Assembly: GCA_001002285.1 (NCBI GenBank)
Contig: LCLX01000001.1
Coordinates: 186,001-250,000, forward strand
DNA length: 64,000 nt
Source of the DNA: Microgenomates group bacterium GW2011_GWC1_46_15
Lineage (GTDB): Bacteria; Patescibacteria; Microgenomatia; UBA1400; UBA12028
Direction: 5' to 3'
Part shown: positions 41,090 through 49,938 of the stretch, in pieces
How the letters are laid out: the number at the start of each line of letters is the position of its first letter
How positions within the stretch are numbered: the stretch's first letter is position 1
The notes under the pieces: model-generated
The model's input: the letters and a program-made list of their open reading frames with translations, nothing else
Databases searched by the model: none
Told to the model about the DNA's origin: nothing
Made by a program: the position numbers and the translations under genes

Positions 41090-42013
41090 TCAGCAATATT
41101 GTTTAAGCGTATCTACTGATTTTTTCAAGTTAACCTGCTCCCCGTCCGACAAGCTTAGATGTAGTACGCTTTCCACGCCTTGTGACCCAAGCACACACGG
41201 AACACTCAACGACACCCCGCTATGCCCATAGTAGTTGTCCAGCGGAACGGAGAGCGGGAAAATTGTTTTTGCATCAGAAAACATTGTCTGCATAATCTTT
41301 GTTGCCACAACACCGATCGCGTAATACGTTGCGCCTTTTGACTCGATAATCGTATACGCAGCCTTTTTTGTTTTTTCGTGCGCTTCTTGAATTTTTTCGC
41401 GCGTAACTCCAGGAAAATCGAGTAGTCGAATTCCGCCAACCGTCGCATACTCGTACACGGGGAACGAACTGTCGCCATGTTCGCCCAGCACATACGCGTG
41501 AATGCTTTTTGGATCAACATGAATAATGTCTGAAATATACGATCGGAAGCGGGCGGTATCTAACATAGTGCCGGAGCCAAAAATACGACCGCTTGCGTGT
41601 GGAGCAATTCCATGTGCGAGATTGACCAATACATCAACAGGGTTTGCTATAATAAGGATGACAGCGGTGGGATTGGTAGATAGAACTTTCGGCAGAATAT
41701 CTTTTAAAATGGCTTCGTTTTTTTTGCAGAGGTCCAACCGTGTTTCTCCCGGCGCTTGAGCCGCGCCCGCAGTAATGACAACCAAATGTGCTTCCGCGAG
41801 ATCAGCATAGTCGTCCGTTGCAACAATATTGACGTAGTCTAAAAACGGAAGCGCGTGTTCGAGGTCCAGCTTTTCCCCGACCGCTTTCTTTTTATCCCGC
41901 GCAAGCAAAATAATATCGGTTGGCGTACCGTCGAGCATCATGGCGTACGCAACCGTGGCACCAACCTTGCCGATACCCACGACAGCCACTTTGAACGAGC
42001 AGGCAATGTTCAT
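41090..42013 (-). CDS. ldh: L-lactate dehydrogenase
   Basis: 307 residues. Reduces pyruvate to lactate with NADH, the likely fermentative end step after the TPI-GAPDH-PGK section. Rossmann motif GIGKVGATVAYA, substrate-discriminating Gln in TAGAAQAPGETR (Q86; malate dehydrogenases have Arg here), Arg92, Arg156 in DTARFR and catalytic His179 in GEHGDSS. The AARF-type loop is intact. A TACAGT (42020-42025) lies 6 nt before the ATG, so it has its own leaderless-type start between nth and ldh. The C-terminus is slightly short. Confidence 0.95.
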   Translation of the reverse strand: MNIACSFKVAVVGIGKVGATVAYAMMLDGTPTDIILLARDKKKAVGEKLDLEHALPFLDYVNIVATDDYADLAEAHLVVITAGAAQAPGETRLDLCKKNEAILKDILPKVLSTNPTAVILIIANPVDVLVNLAHGIAPHASGRIFGSGTMLDTARFRSYISDIIHVDPKSIHAYVLGEHGDSSFPVYEYATVGGIRLLDFPGVTREKIQEAHEKTKKAAYTIIESKGATYYAIGVVATKIMQTMFSDAKTIFPLSVPLDNYYGHSGVSLSVPCVLGSQGVESVLHLSLSDGEQVNLKKSVDTLKQYC

Positions 42014-42019
42014 ATTTCT

Positions 42020-42025
42020 ACTGTA
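42020..42025 (-). promoter_or_regulatory. -10 element, leaderless start of ldh
   Basis: TACAGT on the minus strand with 6 nt to the ATG at 42013. Preceded by AGC, not TGN. Confidence 0.45.
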
Positions 42026-42031
42026 GCTCAG

Positions 42032-42682
42032 TTATCTTGGCGAAACAACACCGACACGCTTGCAATAGCGGGCGATAGGACAACGCGAACACCACGGGTG
42101 AAGCGGCCGGCATATATCCTGCCCATGCCGAACAAACACGCGGTTTACATCATGAATATATTGGCGGGGGATGAGCTTGGTGAGCGCGCGCTCAGTTTCT
42201 TCCGGCGTTTTTGTGTTGGTCCAGCCCAGGCGGTGTGCAATACGGTGTACGTGAACATCAACAGCAATCTGTGGTGTGTTGAAAAATAATGTCAGCATGA
42301 TGTTTGCAGTTTTTCTGCCAACCTGCGGAAGTGCTAAAAGGTCCACTTCGGTTGAAGGAACTTTGCCATTGTGCTTAGCGATGAGCGCGTGTGAAAGTTT
42401 TTGCAACGCTGTTGCTTTTGCGTGATAAAAACCAATGGGTTTAACCATGTTTTCAAGTGTTTTAACTGGGAGATTAGCCAGTTTTTGCGGAGTTGGTGCA
42501 AGAGTAAAAAGATTTTTTGCGACAGGAATCGTCATTGCATCCGTTGCGCGTTGGGACAACACTACCGCAACGAGCATCTGAAACGAGTCATGTTTGAACG
42601 CCTCATGCATTGGGTGGGTAACGTATGTTCGGCGCAAGATATCCATAACGGTAGACGCATCTTGCGGAGAGGGTGTTCGCAT
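42032..42682 (-). CDS. nth: Endonuclease III (Fe-S base-excision glycosylase/AP lyase)
   Basis: 216 residues. Removes oxidised pyrimidines. The helix-hairpin-helix LPQVGRKTANIML carries catalytic Lys124, followed by VDVHVHRIAHRLG with Asp142. The 4Fe-4S ligands are C191, C198, C201 and C207 with the classical C-x6-C-x2-C-x5-C spacing. An extended -10 (TGG-TACAAT) lies exactly 6 nt before the ATG. It is divergent from the RdgB gene. Confidence 0.96.
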   Translation of the reverse strand: MRTPSPQDASTVMDILRRTYVTHPMHEAFKHDSFQMLVAVVLSQRATDAMTIPVAKNLFTLAPTPQKLANLPVKTLENMVKPIGFYHAKATALQKLSHALIAKHNGKVPSTEVDLLALPQVGRKTANIMLTLFFNTPQIAVDVHVHRIAHRLGWTNTKTPEETERALTKLIPRQYIHDVNRVFVRHGQDICRPLHPWCSRCPIARYCKRVGVVSPR

Positions 42683-42688
42683 GGCATG

Positions 42689-42697
42689 ATTGTACCA
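42689..42697 (-). promoter_or_regulatory. Extended -10 element, leaderless start of nth
   Basis: TGG-TACAAT on the minus strand with exactly 6 nt to the ATG at 42682. Confidence 0.65.
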
Positions 42698-42714
42698 GAA
42701 CTCGAGGAATATAT

Positions 42715-43290
42715 ATGAAGATATTGATTGCTACCCACAATGCGGGAAAAAAGAAAGAAATTCAGCAGATTCTTGGTGGTGCGGTTGAGGTGTTAAATCT
42801 CGATGACATTGCTATTGTTGTTCCCGAGCCGGAAGAAACGGGAAGCACATACGAGGAGAATGCGCTTATCAAGGCCCGCCACGCCGGCGATCTTTCAAGT
42901 TTGATTACTATTGCCGATGATTCCGGGTTGGAAGTTGAGGCGTTGCCCGGTGAGCTCGGTGTAAAAACCGCACGATATGGTCCAGGGAGTGATGCTGATC
43001 GTTACACGAAATTATTGCGTGCGATGAGCGGCATAGCACAACGAAAAGCGAAGTTTGTCAGCTGTATTGTGTTGTATGATCCAAAAGACAAAACTTCTCA
43101 TACTTTTTTGGGTGAAATGCCCGGCTCCATTGCGCACGAGCCGCGCGGAACGAACGGATTCGGATATGATCCAGTGTTTATTCCAGAAGGCTACGACCAA
43201 ACCTTTGCAGAACTTGGCACAGAAGTAAAAAATACAATCTCACATCGGGCAAAAGCGTTGGAGAAGTTAAAAGAGTTTATGGTAAAATAA
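42715..43290 (+). CDS. rdgB: RdgB/HAM1-type non-canonical purine NTP pyrophosphatase
   Basis: About 191 residues. Hydrolyses (d)ITP and XTP to keep deaminated bases out of DNA and RNA. Start at 42715 (MKILIATHNAGKKKEIQQIL) with a Shine-Dalgarno-like GAGGAA; the longer reading adds an unlikely tail. Motifs THNAGKKKE, TGSTYEENALIKAR, ADDSGLEVEALPGELGVKTARYG, GTNGFGYDPVFIPEGYDQTFAELG and KNTISHRAKALEKL are in family order. It and nth are divergent DNA-integrity genes. Confidence 0.94.
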   Translation: MKILIATHNAGKKKEIQQILGGAVEVLNLDDIAIVVPEPEETGSTYEENALIKARHAGDLSSLITIADDSGLEVEALPGELGVKTARYGPGSDADRYTKLLRAMSGIAQRKAKFVSCIVLYDPKDKTSHTFLGEMPGSIAHEPRGTNGFGYDPVFIPEGYDQTFAELGTEVKNTISHRAKALEKLKEFMVK

Positions 43291-43308
43291 AGGAGAAAGG
43301 AAGGATAT

Positions 43309-43653
43309 ATGGCAGAGGAAAAGAAAAAGGGAGATGCTGAAAAATCAATTCAAGCCTTTAATGCATGGATTGATGATGTTGTAAATTACGGAAGGAAAGT
43401 AAATGAGAATTTTATTGCAGTTGATGCTGGAGGCTCTGTAGTACATTCTGGATATAAGTTATCGGAATTTAAAACAAAATTAGATTTGTTTGAAAAACTA
43501 GACACGATAGGTTTGAATAGCAAAGATATTGAAGCGGTTCGCGCACAAGTCCTGATTCTCACTAGACAGGATTCAAAAGATCCAAATGTTGGATATGACA
43601 CTGATGTTGTTGGAGAAACACTAAATAAGCTTTCGTTATTAAGAAAAAAGTAA
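43309..43653 (+). CDS. Small soluble protein, unknown
   Basis: 114 residues with a strong ribosome site (AAAGGAGAAAGGAAGGATAT-ATG). Largely helical, with SIQAFNAWIDDVVNYGRKVN and FKTKLDLFEKLDTIGLNSKDIEAVRAQVL. No domain recognised. It lies 18 nt after rdgB and may be co-transcribed. The next gene has its own promoter. Confidence 0.55.
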   Translation: MAEEKKKGDAEKSIQAFNAWIDDVVNYGRKVNENFIAVDAGGSVVHSGYKLSEFKTKLDLFEKLDTIGLNSKDIEAVRAQVLILTRQDSKDPNVGYDTDVVGETLNKLSLLRKK

Positions 43654-43665
43654 GCTTCTTCTGTG

Positions 43666-43674
43666 TGCTATCAT
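43666..43674 (+). promoter_or_regulatory. Extended -10 element of the M29 aminopeptidase gene
   Basis: TGC-TATCAT, 11 nt before the ATG at 43686. Predicted leader only about 4-5 nt. Confidence 0.5.
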
Positions 43675-43685
43675 ATCCCTCACCT

Positions 43686-44756
43686 ATGACCGATCCGCGC
43701 AACACTAAACTCGCCGACATTCTCGTGAACTACTCGATCTCCGCAAAACGTGGGGATACGGTGTGGGTGCGCACGAGTTCGGTGTTGGGTCTGCCACTGG
43801 CCCGCGAAGTTTTTCAAAAACTTGTTGATGTTGGCGCGGACGCATACCTTGATATTTCGGATGAGCGCAGTGGATCGTATCTCATCAAGCACGCGGCACA
43901 GTCCCAACTCGTAAAGTTACCAGCCGTTTCAAAGTATATTGCTGATTGGGCAAATAAATCCATTGCAATCTATGCTGATGAAAACACGCGCGAACTTGCA
44001 AACGTGGACTCCAAAAGAATGTTGTTGCGCACAAAAGCGCTCAAGCCGATCCGCGATGTCAGTATTAAAAAACCGTGGGTGCTCACGTACTATCCAACAC
44101 CCGCGATGGCACAGGACGCGAACATGGGGTATGAGGAGTTTTGTGATTTTTTCTATACATCTTGTTTGCGCGACTGGAAAAAAGAGGGCGTACGGATGCA
44201 CAAGTTGGCAAACATGTTAAACGATGCGCGCAAGATTGAAGTGACTGGTGAAAAAACACGTTTGAAACTCTCAGCAAAAGGCCGGTTATTTATTCCATGC
44301 GATGGTGAGTTCAACATGCCAGATGGCGAGGTATTCACCGCGCCGGTGGATGACTCGGTGGAAGGTGAAGTGTATTTCAATTACCCGTTGTTACGGCAAG
44401 GAAAAATGATCCGTGATATTCATTTGCGGTTCGAAAAAGGAAAAGTCGTGCGTGCGGATGCAAGCGAAAACAAGGATTTCTTGATTAAGATTTTGGATAC
44501 GGATGAAGGCGCGCGCCGATTGGGTGAGTTTGCGATCGGTATGAACCCCGGGATTCAGACGTACATGAATAATGTGTTGTTTGATGAAAAAATTCAGGGA
44601 ACGGTACACATGGCACTGGGCGAGGCGTATGAAGAGTGCCGCGGATACAATAAATCAGCAATCCATATGGATATCGTCAAAAACATGAAACCTGTTGGAA
44701 GTACGGTAACTGCCGACGGAAAAACAATCCTCAAAAACGGCAAGCTCATTATATAA
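43686..44756 (+). CDS. M29-family (AmpS-like) aminopeptidase
   Basis: About 356 residues. Metalloaminopeptidases of the thermophilic M29 family. Conserved blocks: DGEFNMPDGEVFTAPVDDSVEG, the EFAIGMNPGI segment, and the metal-binding LFDEKIQGTVHMALGEAYEE...NKSAIHMDIVKNM. The start at 43686 (MTDPRNTKLAD) replaces a longer GTG reading from 43665, because an extended -10 lies within that stretch. Slightly shorter than the 400-410 usual. Likely helps recycle peptides in the cytoplasm. Confidence 0.92.
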   Translation: MTDPRNTKLADILVNYSISAKRGDTVWVRTSSVLGLPLAREVFQKLVDVGADAYLDISDERSGSYLIKHAAQSQLVKLPAVSKYIADWANKSIAIYADENTRELANVDSKRMLLRTKALKPIRDVSIKKPWVLTYYPTPAMAQDANMGYEEFCDFFYTSCLRDWKKEGVRMHKLANMLNDARKIEVTGEKTRLKLSAKGRLFIPCDGEFNMPDGEVFTAPVDDSVEGEVYFNYPLLRQGKMIRDIHLRFEKGKVVRADASENKDFLIKILDTDEGARRLGEFAIGMNPGIQTYMNNVLFDEKIQGTVHMALGEAYEECRGYNKSAIHMDIVKNMKPVGSTVTADGKTILKNGKLII

Positions 44757-44776
44757 ACATCGTGCGAGGTAAAGAT

Positions 44777-45031
44777 TTAGCGGAATTTCCACCACGCGGC
44801 TGCGAGCAGTGCGATGATCACCACACTCACAACAAGTGTTTTTAGCATGTCGCGGACAATATAAAGATTTTGTTGTTTTTGAAGGCCTAAAGTCGGCGAC
44901 TTACCACCTTTTTTCTCCGAAATTTTCATTGTTTGTGGTGAAAGCGCTTGAAGCGAGTATAGTTTTTCTGCCCCACTATGCCGCCGAAGTTGCGCCAATT
45001 CTTTTTGTTTTCGCGTGCGATGTTGTCCCAT
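44777..45031 (-). CDS. Small C-terminally anchored protein, unknown
   Basis: 84 residues with a basic, soluble N-terminal part (GQHRTRKQKELAQLRRHSG) and a single C-terminal membrane helix (LKTLVVSVVIIALLAAAWW). A TACAAT (45038-45043) lies exactly 6 nt before the ATG. It is divergent from the DUF4446 gene with 27 nt between start codons. No motif recognised. Confidence 0.6.
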   Translation of the reverse strand: MGQHRTRKQKELAQLRRHSGAEKLYSLQALSPQTMKISEKKGGKSPTLGLQKQQNLYIVRDMLKTLVVSVVIIALLAAAWWKFR

Positions 45032-45037
45032 ATGGGC

Positions 45038-45052
45038 ATTGTACTATAGAAT
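45038..45052. promoter_or_regulatory. Bidirectional leaderless-type promoter pair
   Basis: Minus-strand TACAAT (45038-45043) is 6 nt before the ATG at 45031. Plus-strand TAGAAT (45047-45052) is 6 nt before the ATG at 45059. A TTGTCC 18 nt upstream (45023-45028) may serve the plus gene. Confidence 0.55.
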
Positions 45053-45058
45053 ACCCCT

Positions 45059-45541
45059 ATGGACGCTTTACAAATTATCGCACTTGTTATTTCCGCGGCG
45101 CTTGCAACATGGCTCCTCGTTATTACTGTTTTATTTCTCAAGCTCCGCACCTTTTTCCAAAAAATGACGATTGGAATTTCAAAAAAAGACATGAAAACAC
45201 TCTTGGAAACAATGGATGCAAAATTAGACGCCGATCATGCCAAGCTCACTCAATTGGGCGAACGTATCCAGCATAATGAAAAAGAAGAAAAACAGCACAT
45301 TCAAAAAACGGCGCTTGTGCGGTATAACCCGTTTGGCGAGACAGGCGGAAATCAAAGTTTTGTGTTAAGCTTATTGGATGCGGACGGTGAGGGATTTGTG
45401 ATAACATCACTGCATAACCGCGACTACACACGTGTCTACGCAAAAGAAGTCCGTGTAGAAGGCAAACTAGAGGGAAAAAACGACAGCTTCTCGAAAGAGG
45501 AGCGGGAGGCGATCTCTCTTGCGTCAAAAAAACACGGCTAA
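45059..45541 (+). CDS. DUF4446-family membrane-anchored protein
   Basis: 160 residues. An N-terminal membrane helix (ALVISAALATWLLVITVLFL), a helical coiled coil (about 40-80) and the DUF4446 core LVRYNPFGETGGNQSFVLSLLDADGEGFVITSLHNRDYTRVYAKEV. The same family occurs in Firmicutes next to chromosome-partition genes, but has no known activity. The start has a leaderless-type -10 element. The next gene (DUF3048) follows after 48 nt. Confidence 0.88.
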   Translation: MDALQIIALVISAALATWLLVITVLFLKLRTFFQKMTIGISKKDMKTLLETMDAKLDADHAKLTQLGERIQHNEKEEKQHIQKTALVRYNPFGETGGNQSFVLSLLDADGEGFVITSLHNRDYTRVYAKEVRVEGKLEGKNDSFSKEEREAISLASKKHG

Positions 45542-45589
45542 CGTAATGAAAGCCAACTTGGTAATGTAAAAAGAAATGAAAGGAAACTC

Positions 45590-46801
45590 ATGAAGAATAC
45601 GATTGTTGCTGGCATTATCCTTTATTTCGTTTCAACGGGTGTTTCATATGTTGCGTTTGCGAATATAGGCAAAGGCGGAGGTCTTCTGAGTCCAACAAAT
45701 TTTCATACTGAAGCAATTCCGACCCCGGATCCATCCAACCGCATTGTCATTGCTCCGGAAGCTCCAAAAAATCAAGCGTGTCCGTTAAATGGCAAGATGT
45801 ACACCGAGGCAGAAAAGCAGTCATGGGATGTCCGCCGGCCGCTCGCGGTCATGGTTGAGAACCATGTTGATGCCCGCCCGCAGTCTGGTTTGAGTAAAGC
45901 CGATGTGGTGTATGAAGCGGTGGTTGAAGGGGGTATTACGCGGTTTATGGCGATGTACTATTGTGAGGCGCAGGCGAAAGATGTGTTGATTGCGCCGGTG
46001 CGTTCAGCCCGCCAGGCATTTATTGACTGGGCGTTTGATTACAATTTGCCGCTCTATGTGCACGTTGGCGGTGCAAACGGCGATGACACCGATCCACGTG
46101 TCCGCGCGCTTGAGCATTTGAGTGACTATGGGTGGACGATGCGCAACGACCTTAATCAGTTTTCGTTGGGGTATCCAACATTTGTGCGCAACTACAACCG
46201 TCTCCCGGGTAAAGACGACTTGGCGACGGAACACACAATGGAGTCCAGTACAGAGCGGCTTTGGGCGATTAGCGCAAAACGCGGATACACCAACTTAAGT
46301 CCAGACGTCAAACTGAGAGGAAAAGTTGTTCCAGGAAAAGATTGGCGCACAGGGTTTGTTGAGTGGATGTTCCAAGATGATGCTGAAGGAGCGAAGCGGG
46401 GTACGGTTTCAACAGTCTCCAATGAATTTTGGAGCGGGTACAAAGAGTTCGATGTGAAGTGGATATATGACAAAGCGGCGAATATGTACAAGCGCTTCGT
46501 TGCCGAACAGTCAGATGTTGATCTCAGCACAAGTAAGCAGATTGAAGTGAAAAACGTCGTGATCATGCAAGTCAAAGAGTTGTCGTCCATTGATATTCAC
46601 CATCACAACTACTTGCAAACGATCGGAACGGGGAAGGCATGGGTGTTTCAGAACGGTGAAGCAATTCAGGCAACGTGGACAAAGAAAACCCGTGACGGCG
46701 GCAGACTTATCTTTACCGATTCCCGCGGCAAACAGATTCAGTTTGTCCGAGGCATGATCTGGATCTCGGCAGTGAATCAAGAAGTTGCACCGGCGTACTA
46801 A
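45590..46801 (+). CDS. DUF3048 (YerB-like) exported protein
   Basis: 403 residues. A signal peptide or anchor (IVAGIILYFVSTGVSYVAFA), then the DUF3048 domain: RRPLAVMVENHVDARPQSGLSKADVVYEAVVEGGITRFMAMY, and APVRSARQAFIDWAFDYNLPLYVHVGG. A second domain near the C-terminus carries WTKKTRDGGRLIFTDSRGKQIQFVRGMIWI. YerB homologues are extracytoplasmic with no proven function. An AAAGGAAA stretch serves as ribosome site. Confidence 0.88.
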   Translation: MKNTIVAGIILYFVSTGVSYVAFANIGKGGGLLSPTNFHTEAIPTPDPSNRIVIAPEAPKNQACPLNGKMYTEAEKQSWDVRRPLAVMVENHVDARPQSGLSKADVVYEAVVEGGITRFMAMYYCEAQAKDVLIAPVRSARQAFIDWAFDYNLPLYVHVGGANGDDTDPRVRALEHLSDYGWTMRNDLNQFSLGYPTFVRNYNRLPGKDDLATEHTMESSTERLWAISAKRGYTNLSPDVKLRGKVVPGKDWRTGFVEWMFQDDAEGAKRGTVSTVSNEFWSGYKEFDVKWIYDKAANMYKRFVAEQSDVDLSTSKQIEVKNVVIMQVKELSSIDIHHHNYLQTIGTGKAWVFQNGEAIQATWTKKTRDGGRLIFTDSRGKQIQFVRGMIWISAVNQEVAPAY

Positions 46802-46909
46802 AGCGAGACATTTTTTTCGGCATTAAGGTAATGACGAAGTCTTGTCAAGAAAAAATAACGACCGAGTCTCATTGAGTACTTTTCGTTTCCAAATAAATGG
46901 TGTATAGTT

Positions 46910-46925
46910 TGCGCTAGATCGTTGC
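46910..46925 (+). repeat. 16-bp motif shared with 33980-33995
   Basis: TGCGCTAGATCGTTGC. Here TTGCAT (46922-46927) could be a -35 with TACGAT 16 nt downstream (46944-46949). The gene start follows at 46999. Confidence 0.45.
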
Positions 46926-46998
46926 ATACATAAAGTGTGCGAATACGATCAAATCCTGCACACAAATATATACACAATTCCTGCCGTAAGGAGCATAT

Positions 46999-47598
46999 AT
47001 GGCCGATTTATCAGACTTTATTCTTTCCAAAGTTCGCGTGAAGCTTCTTCAAGTATTTTTTGAGCAACCAACCGGAATGTGGTATGTCCGCGAACTTACA
47101 CGCAAAACAGACGAAGAGATTAATGCAGTCCGCCGTGAACTAGACCGCATGTTGACCGCAAGTATGGTGAAAATGGAAGAGCGTGGAAACCGGAAGTATT
47201 ATTTCCTCAACCCCGCGTATGATTTTTACCCAGAACTCATGCGGCTTGTTGCCAAAACAACCGGAATTGGGCATGAAATCAAGAAAAACAGAAAAAAGCT
47301 TGGAACAATAAAATACGTCATGTTTACGGGCAAGTTTGCGAAACATGAAAAACGCGCGAATGACGAAGTAGATATCTTGATGGTTGGCGATGTTGTTTTG
47401 CCGGAGCTTGCAGCAATTGTACGCACAGAGGAAAAACTCCGCGGATTTGAAATCAACTACACCGTGATGACCGAAGATGAGTTTATGTTCCGCAAACAAC
47501 GCCGCGATCCGTTCCTTCTTGGTATTTTAGAGCTTCCACGTGTCATGGTGATTGGTGAGGAAGAAGAGATGTTGGAGAGAAAGCCCACCATTCAATAA
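46999..47598 (+). CDS. Winged-helix protein with a C-terminal nucleotidyltransferase-like domain
   Basis: 199 residues with a strong ribosome site (TAAGGAGCATAT-ATG). Residues 1-75 are a winged helix (KVRVKLLQVFFEQPTGMWYVRELTRKTDEEINAVRRELDRM...ERGNRKYYFLN). Residues 95-185 resemble a minimal nucleotidyltransferase (KYVMFTGKFAKHEKRANDEVDILMVGDVV...LRGFEINYTVMTEDEF), although the G-S active-site pair is replaced by TG. It may be a regulator with a sensing or toxin-antitoxin-like module. secD follows after 6 nt, so the three genes form an operon. Confidence 0.78.
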   Translation: MADLSDFILSKVRVKLLQVFFEQPTGMWYVRELTRKTDEEINAVRRELDRMLTASMVKMEERGNRKYYFLNPAYDFYPELMRLVAKTTGIGHEIKKNRKKLGTIKYVMFTGKFAKHEKRANDEVDILMVGDVVLPELAAIVRTEEKLRGFEINYTVMTEDEFMFRKQRRDPFLLGILELPRVMVIGEEEEMLERKPTIQ

Positions 47599-47604
47599 CC
47601 TGCC

Positions 47605-49008
47605 ATGAAGACGAAACGCCCGATCCGATCACTTCTTTTTATCATGGTAGTTTCAATCATTTCACTTGTGCTTGCGATGCCAAAAGAGATTCCAATCAAG
47701 TTTTCTGCGATGGGGAAAACGGTGTCGTACACACTTCAGCGGCCGCACCTCGATCTTTCACGTTTGCGCATTCCGTTTAAACGCGATTTAGAGTTCAAGA
47801 TGGGATTGGATATTCGTGGAGGCACGCGTGTTGTGTTAGAAGCGGATATGAGTAAGATCGCGCAGGCAGACCGGGAAACCGCGTTGGAAAGCGCTCGCAA
47901 TGTCATTTCCCGCCGTGTGGATTTGTTTGGTGTGGGTGAGTCTGCCGTGAAAACTTCTCGGCTTGGTGAAACCTATCGCATTATTGCTGAGCTTCCGGGT
48001 GTTACCAATACGCAGCAGGCTGTTCAAATTATTGGGTCCACCGCTCAGCTGGATTTTCGCGAGGAGGCGAGCAGCTCCGCCCCCCTGACTCCGGGTACAA
48101 TTGATCAGCTCCTTGGCGGTCATTTTGTGCCAACAGGTTTAACAGGAAAAGATCTCAAGCGTGCGACCGTGCAGTTCAGCAGCGAAACCAGCGAACCGGT
48201 TGTAAATATCGAGTTTAATGATGAAGGAAAAAAGAAGTTTGCCGAGATCACGACGCGCAACATCAAAAAGCGGGTGGCAATTTTTCTTGACGAGTTCCCT
48301 GTTTCTGTTCCGGTGGTGAACGAGCCCATTGTGAATGGGAGTGCGGTCATCAGCGGCGGCTTCAAGGTAGACGACGCGAAACAGCTGAGTATCCAATTAA
48401 ACGCGGGCGCTCTGCCAGTTCCCATCACGATTGTTCAGCAGGAAACGGTAGATGCCAGTCTGGGTACAGAAGCGGTTCAAAAAACCGCGATTGCTGGTTT
48501 GGTCGGTGTTGGTTTAGTCGCACTTTTTATGGTGTTGTACTATGGATGGAAAGGATTGCTGGCAGATTTAGCCCTTGGTGTGTACGCGCTCATCACGATT
48601 GCGATTTATAAACTTGTACCGGTTACATTAACGCTTCCCGGCATTGCTGGTCTCCTCCTCTCTATTGGCATGGCAGTAGACAGCAATATTCTGATTTTTG
48701 AGCGCATGAAAGAAGAACTGCGGATGGGTAAGCCGTTTGATTTAGCAATGACATTGGGGTTTGGTCGCGCATGGGACAGTATTAAAGATGCCAACGTTGC
48801 AACACTGTTCACCTGTTTTATTTTATTCAATCCATTCGAGTTTGAGTTTCTCAATCGCAGTGGAATGGTTCGCGGATTCGCGCTTACCCTAGCACTGGGT
48901 ATTTTTGTCAGCCTCTTTACCGGCATTGTGGTTACCCGCACCTTTTTGCGGTTATTCTTGAAAGAAAATATAGAAAAAACAGATATACAAAAGGGAGCCC
49001 GAGCATGA
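47605..49008 (+). CDS. secD: Protein translocase subunit SecD
   Basis: 467 residues. With SecF and SecYEG it uses the proton gradient to pull exported proteins across the membrane. An N-terminal helix (LLFIMVVSIISLVLAM) is followed by a periplasmic region starting FKMGLDIRGGTRVVLEAD, a P1-head-like domain, and five membrane helices. The conserved SIGMAVDSNILIFERMKEELRMG segment is intact. The stop overlaps the secF ATG as ATGA. Confidence 0.96.
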   Translation: MKTKRPIRSLLFIMVVSIISLVLAMPKEIPIKFSAMGKTVSYTLQRPHLDLSRLRIPFKRDLEFKMGLDIRGGTRVVLEADMSKIAQADRETALESARNVISRRVDLFGVGESAVKTSRLGETYRIIAELPGVTNTQQAVQIIGSTAQLDFREEASSSAPLTPGTIDQLLGGHFVPTGLTGKDLKRATVQFSSETSEPVVNIEFNDEGKKKFAEITTRNIKKRVAIFLDEFPVSVPVVNEPIVNGSAVISGGFKVDDAKQLSIQLNAGALPVPITIVQQETVDASLGTEAVQKTAIAGLVGVGLVALFMVLYYGWKGLLADLALGVYALITIAIYKLVPVTLTLPGIAGLLLSIGMAVDSNILIFERMKEELRMGKPFDLAMTLGFGRAWDSIKDANVATLFTCFILFNPFEFEFLNRSGMVRGFALTLALGIFVSLFTGIVVTRTFLRLFLKENIEKTDIQKGARA

Positions 49009-49895
49009 TCCACTTCATGAAACTCCGCTGGCTGTACTTTACCTTATCTGGTTTGGTCATTTTGCCGGGTGTTGTGTCGCTGGTGTTGTTTGGTCTGTGT
49101 CCCAGCATTGATTTTACCGGCGGAACAGAACTCGAACTAAAGATTATTGATAAAAATCACAACGCAATTACCGAAGAAGCGCTGAAAAAAGAAACAGAAG
49201 GTGTATTAGATATCCGCGAAGTACGTATGCTGAAAAATAGCCATGTTCTCATCAAAACAGTCCCTATTGAACTAGCAAAAAAAGACGAAGCAGTGCAAAA
49301 ACTCCAAGTGGCAAATGAATTAGTTGAAGAAGTCCGGTATGAAACGGTTGGGCCGGTGCTAGGACGTGAGCTATTGGTGAAAACGTTGGTCGCGGTGGCA
49401 TTGTCTGCGGGTGGCATCATGTTATATGTTGCTTACCGGTTTAAAGAAATGCGGTACGGGGTATGCGCGGTGCTTGCGATGTTCCACGATATGCTTGTGT
49501 TGATTGGTACATTTAGCCTCCTTGGATACTTTCTCCATGTTGAAGTTGATGTATTGTTTGTGACGGCGGTATTAACAATCTTGTCATTTTCGGTGCACGA
49601 CACTATTGTGGTGTACGACCGCATCCGTGAGCTTCGACGCAAAGAGCGCGGGCTCACCTATGTTGAAATGATTGATACCGCGGTAACAGAGACACTTTCA
49701 CGGTCGCTCAACAACTCGCTCACGATTATCTTTATGTTATTAGCGCTGTGGCTGTTGGGTGGCGAGACAATCCGATGGTTTGTGTTTGCACTTCTAATAG
49801 GAACGATTACGGGCACATATTCTTCAACATTTACCGCGGCTCCCCTGCTGGTGATTTGGGATAGCTTGCACAGTAGACGGAAAAAGGCGAAGTAG
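49005..49895 (+). CDS. secF: Protein translocase subunit SecF
   Basis: 296 residues with six membrane helices. The SecF marker CPSIDFTGGTELELKI follows helix 1, and VLTILSFSVHDTIVVYDRIREL and TETLSRSLNNSLTIIFMLLALWLLGG form the C-terminal conserved core. Translationally coupled to secD. Many Sec-exported proteins are encoded elsewhere in the window. Confidence 0.96.
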   Translation: MIHFMKLRWLYFTLSGLVILPGVVSLVLFGLCPSIDFTGGTELELKIIDKNHNAITEEALKKETEGVLDIREVRMLKNSHVLIKTVPIELAKKDEAVQKLQVANELVEEVRYETVGPVLGRELLVKTLVAVALSAGGIMLYVAYRFKEMRYGVCAVLAMFHDMLVLIGTFSLLGYFLHVEVDVLFVTAVLTILSFSVHDTIVVYDRIRELRRKERGLTYVEMIDTAVTETLSRSLNNSLTIIFMLLALWLLGGETIRWFVFALLIGTITGTYSSTFTAAPLLVIWDSLHSRRKKAK

Positions 49896-49901
49896 TATAA
49901 T
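49896..49901 (+). promoter_or_regulatory. -10 element of the small gene after secF
   Basis: TATAAT begins directly after the secF stop codon. The following gene has a Shine-Dalgarno-led start about 37 nt downstream. Confidence 0.5.
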
Positions 49902-49938
49902 GGGCGGAAGAGTCAAGGAAAAGGAGGAAAATGCATGA

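Noticed and set aside
43665..43685. GTG start giving seven more residues for the M29 aminopeptidase
   Set aside because: The stretch contains the extended -10 element, and family alignment begins at the ATG at 43686.
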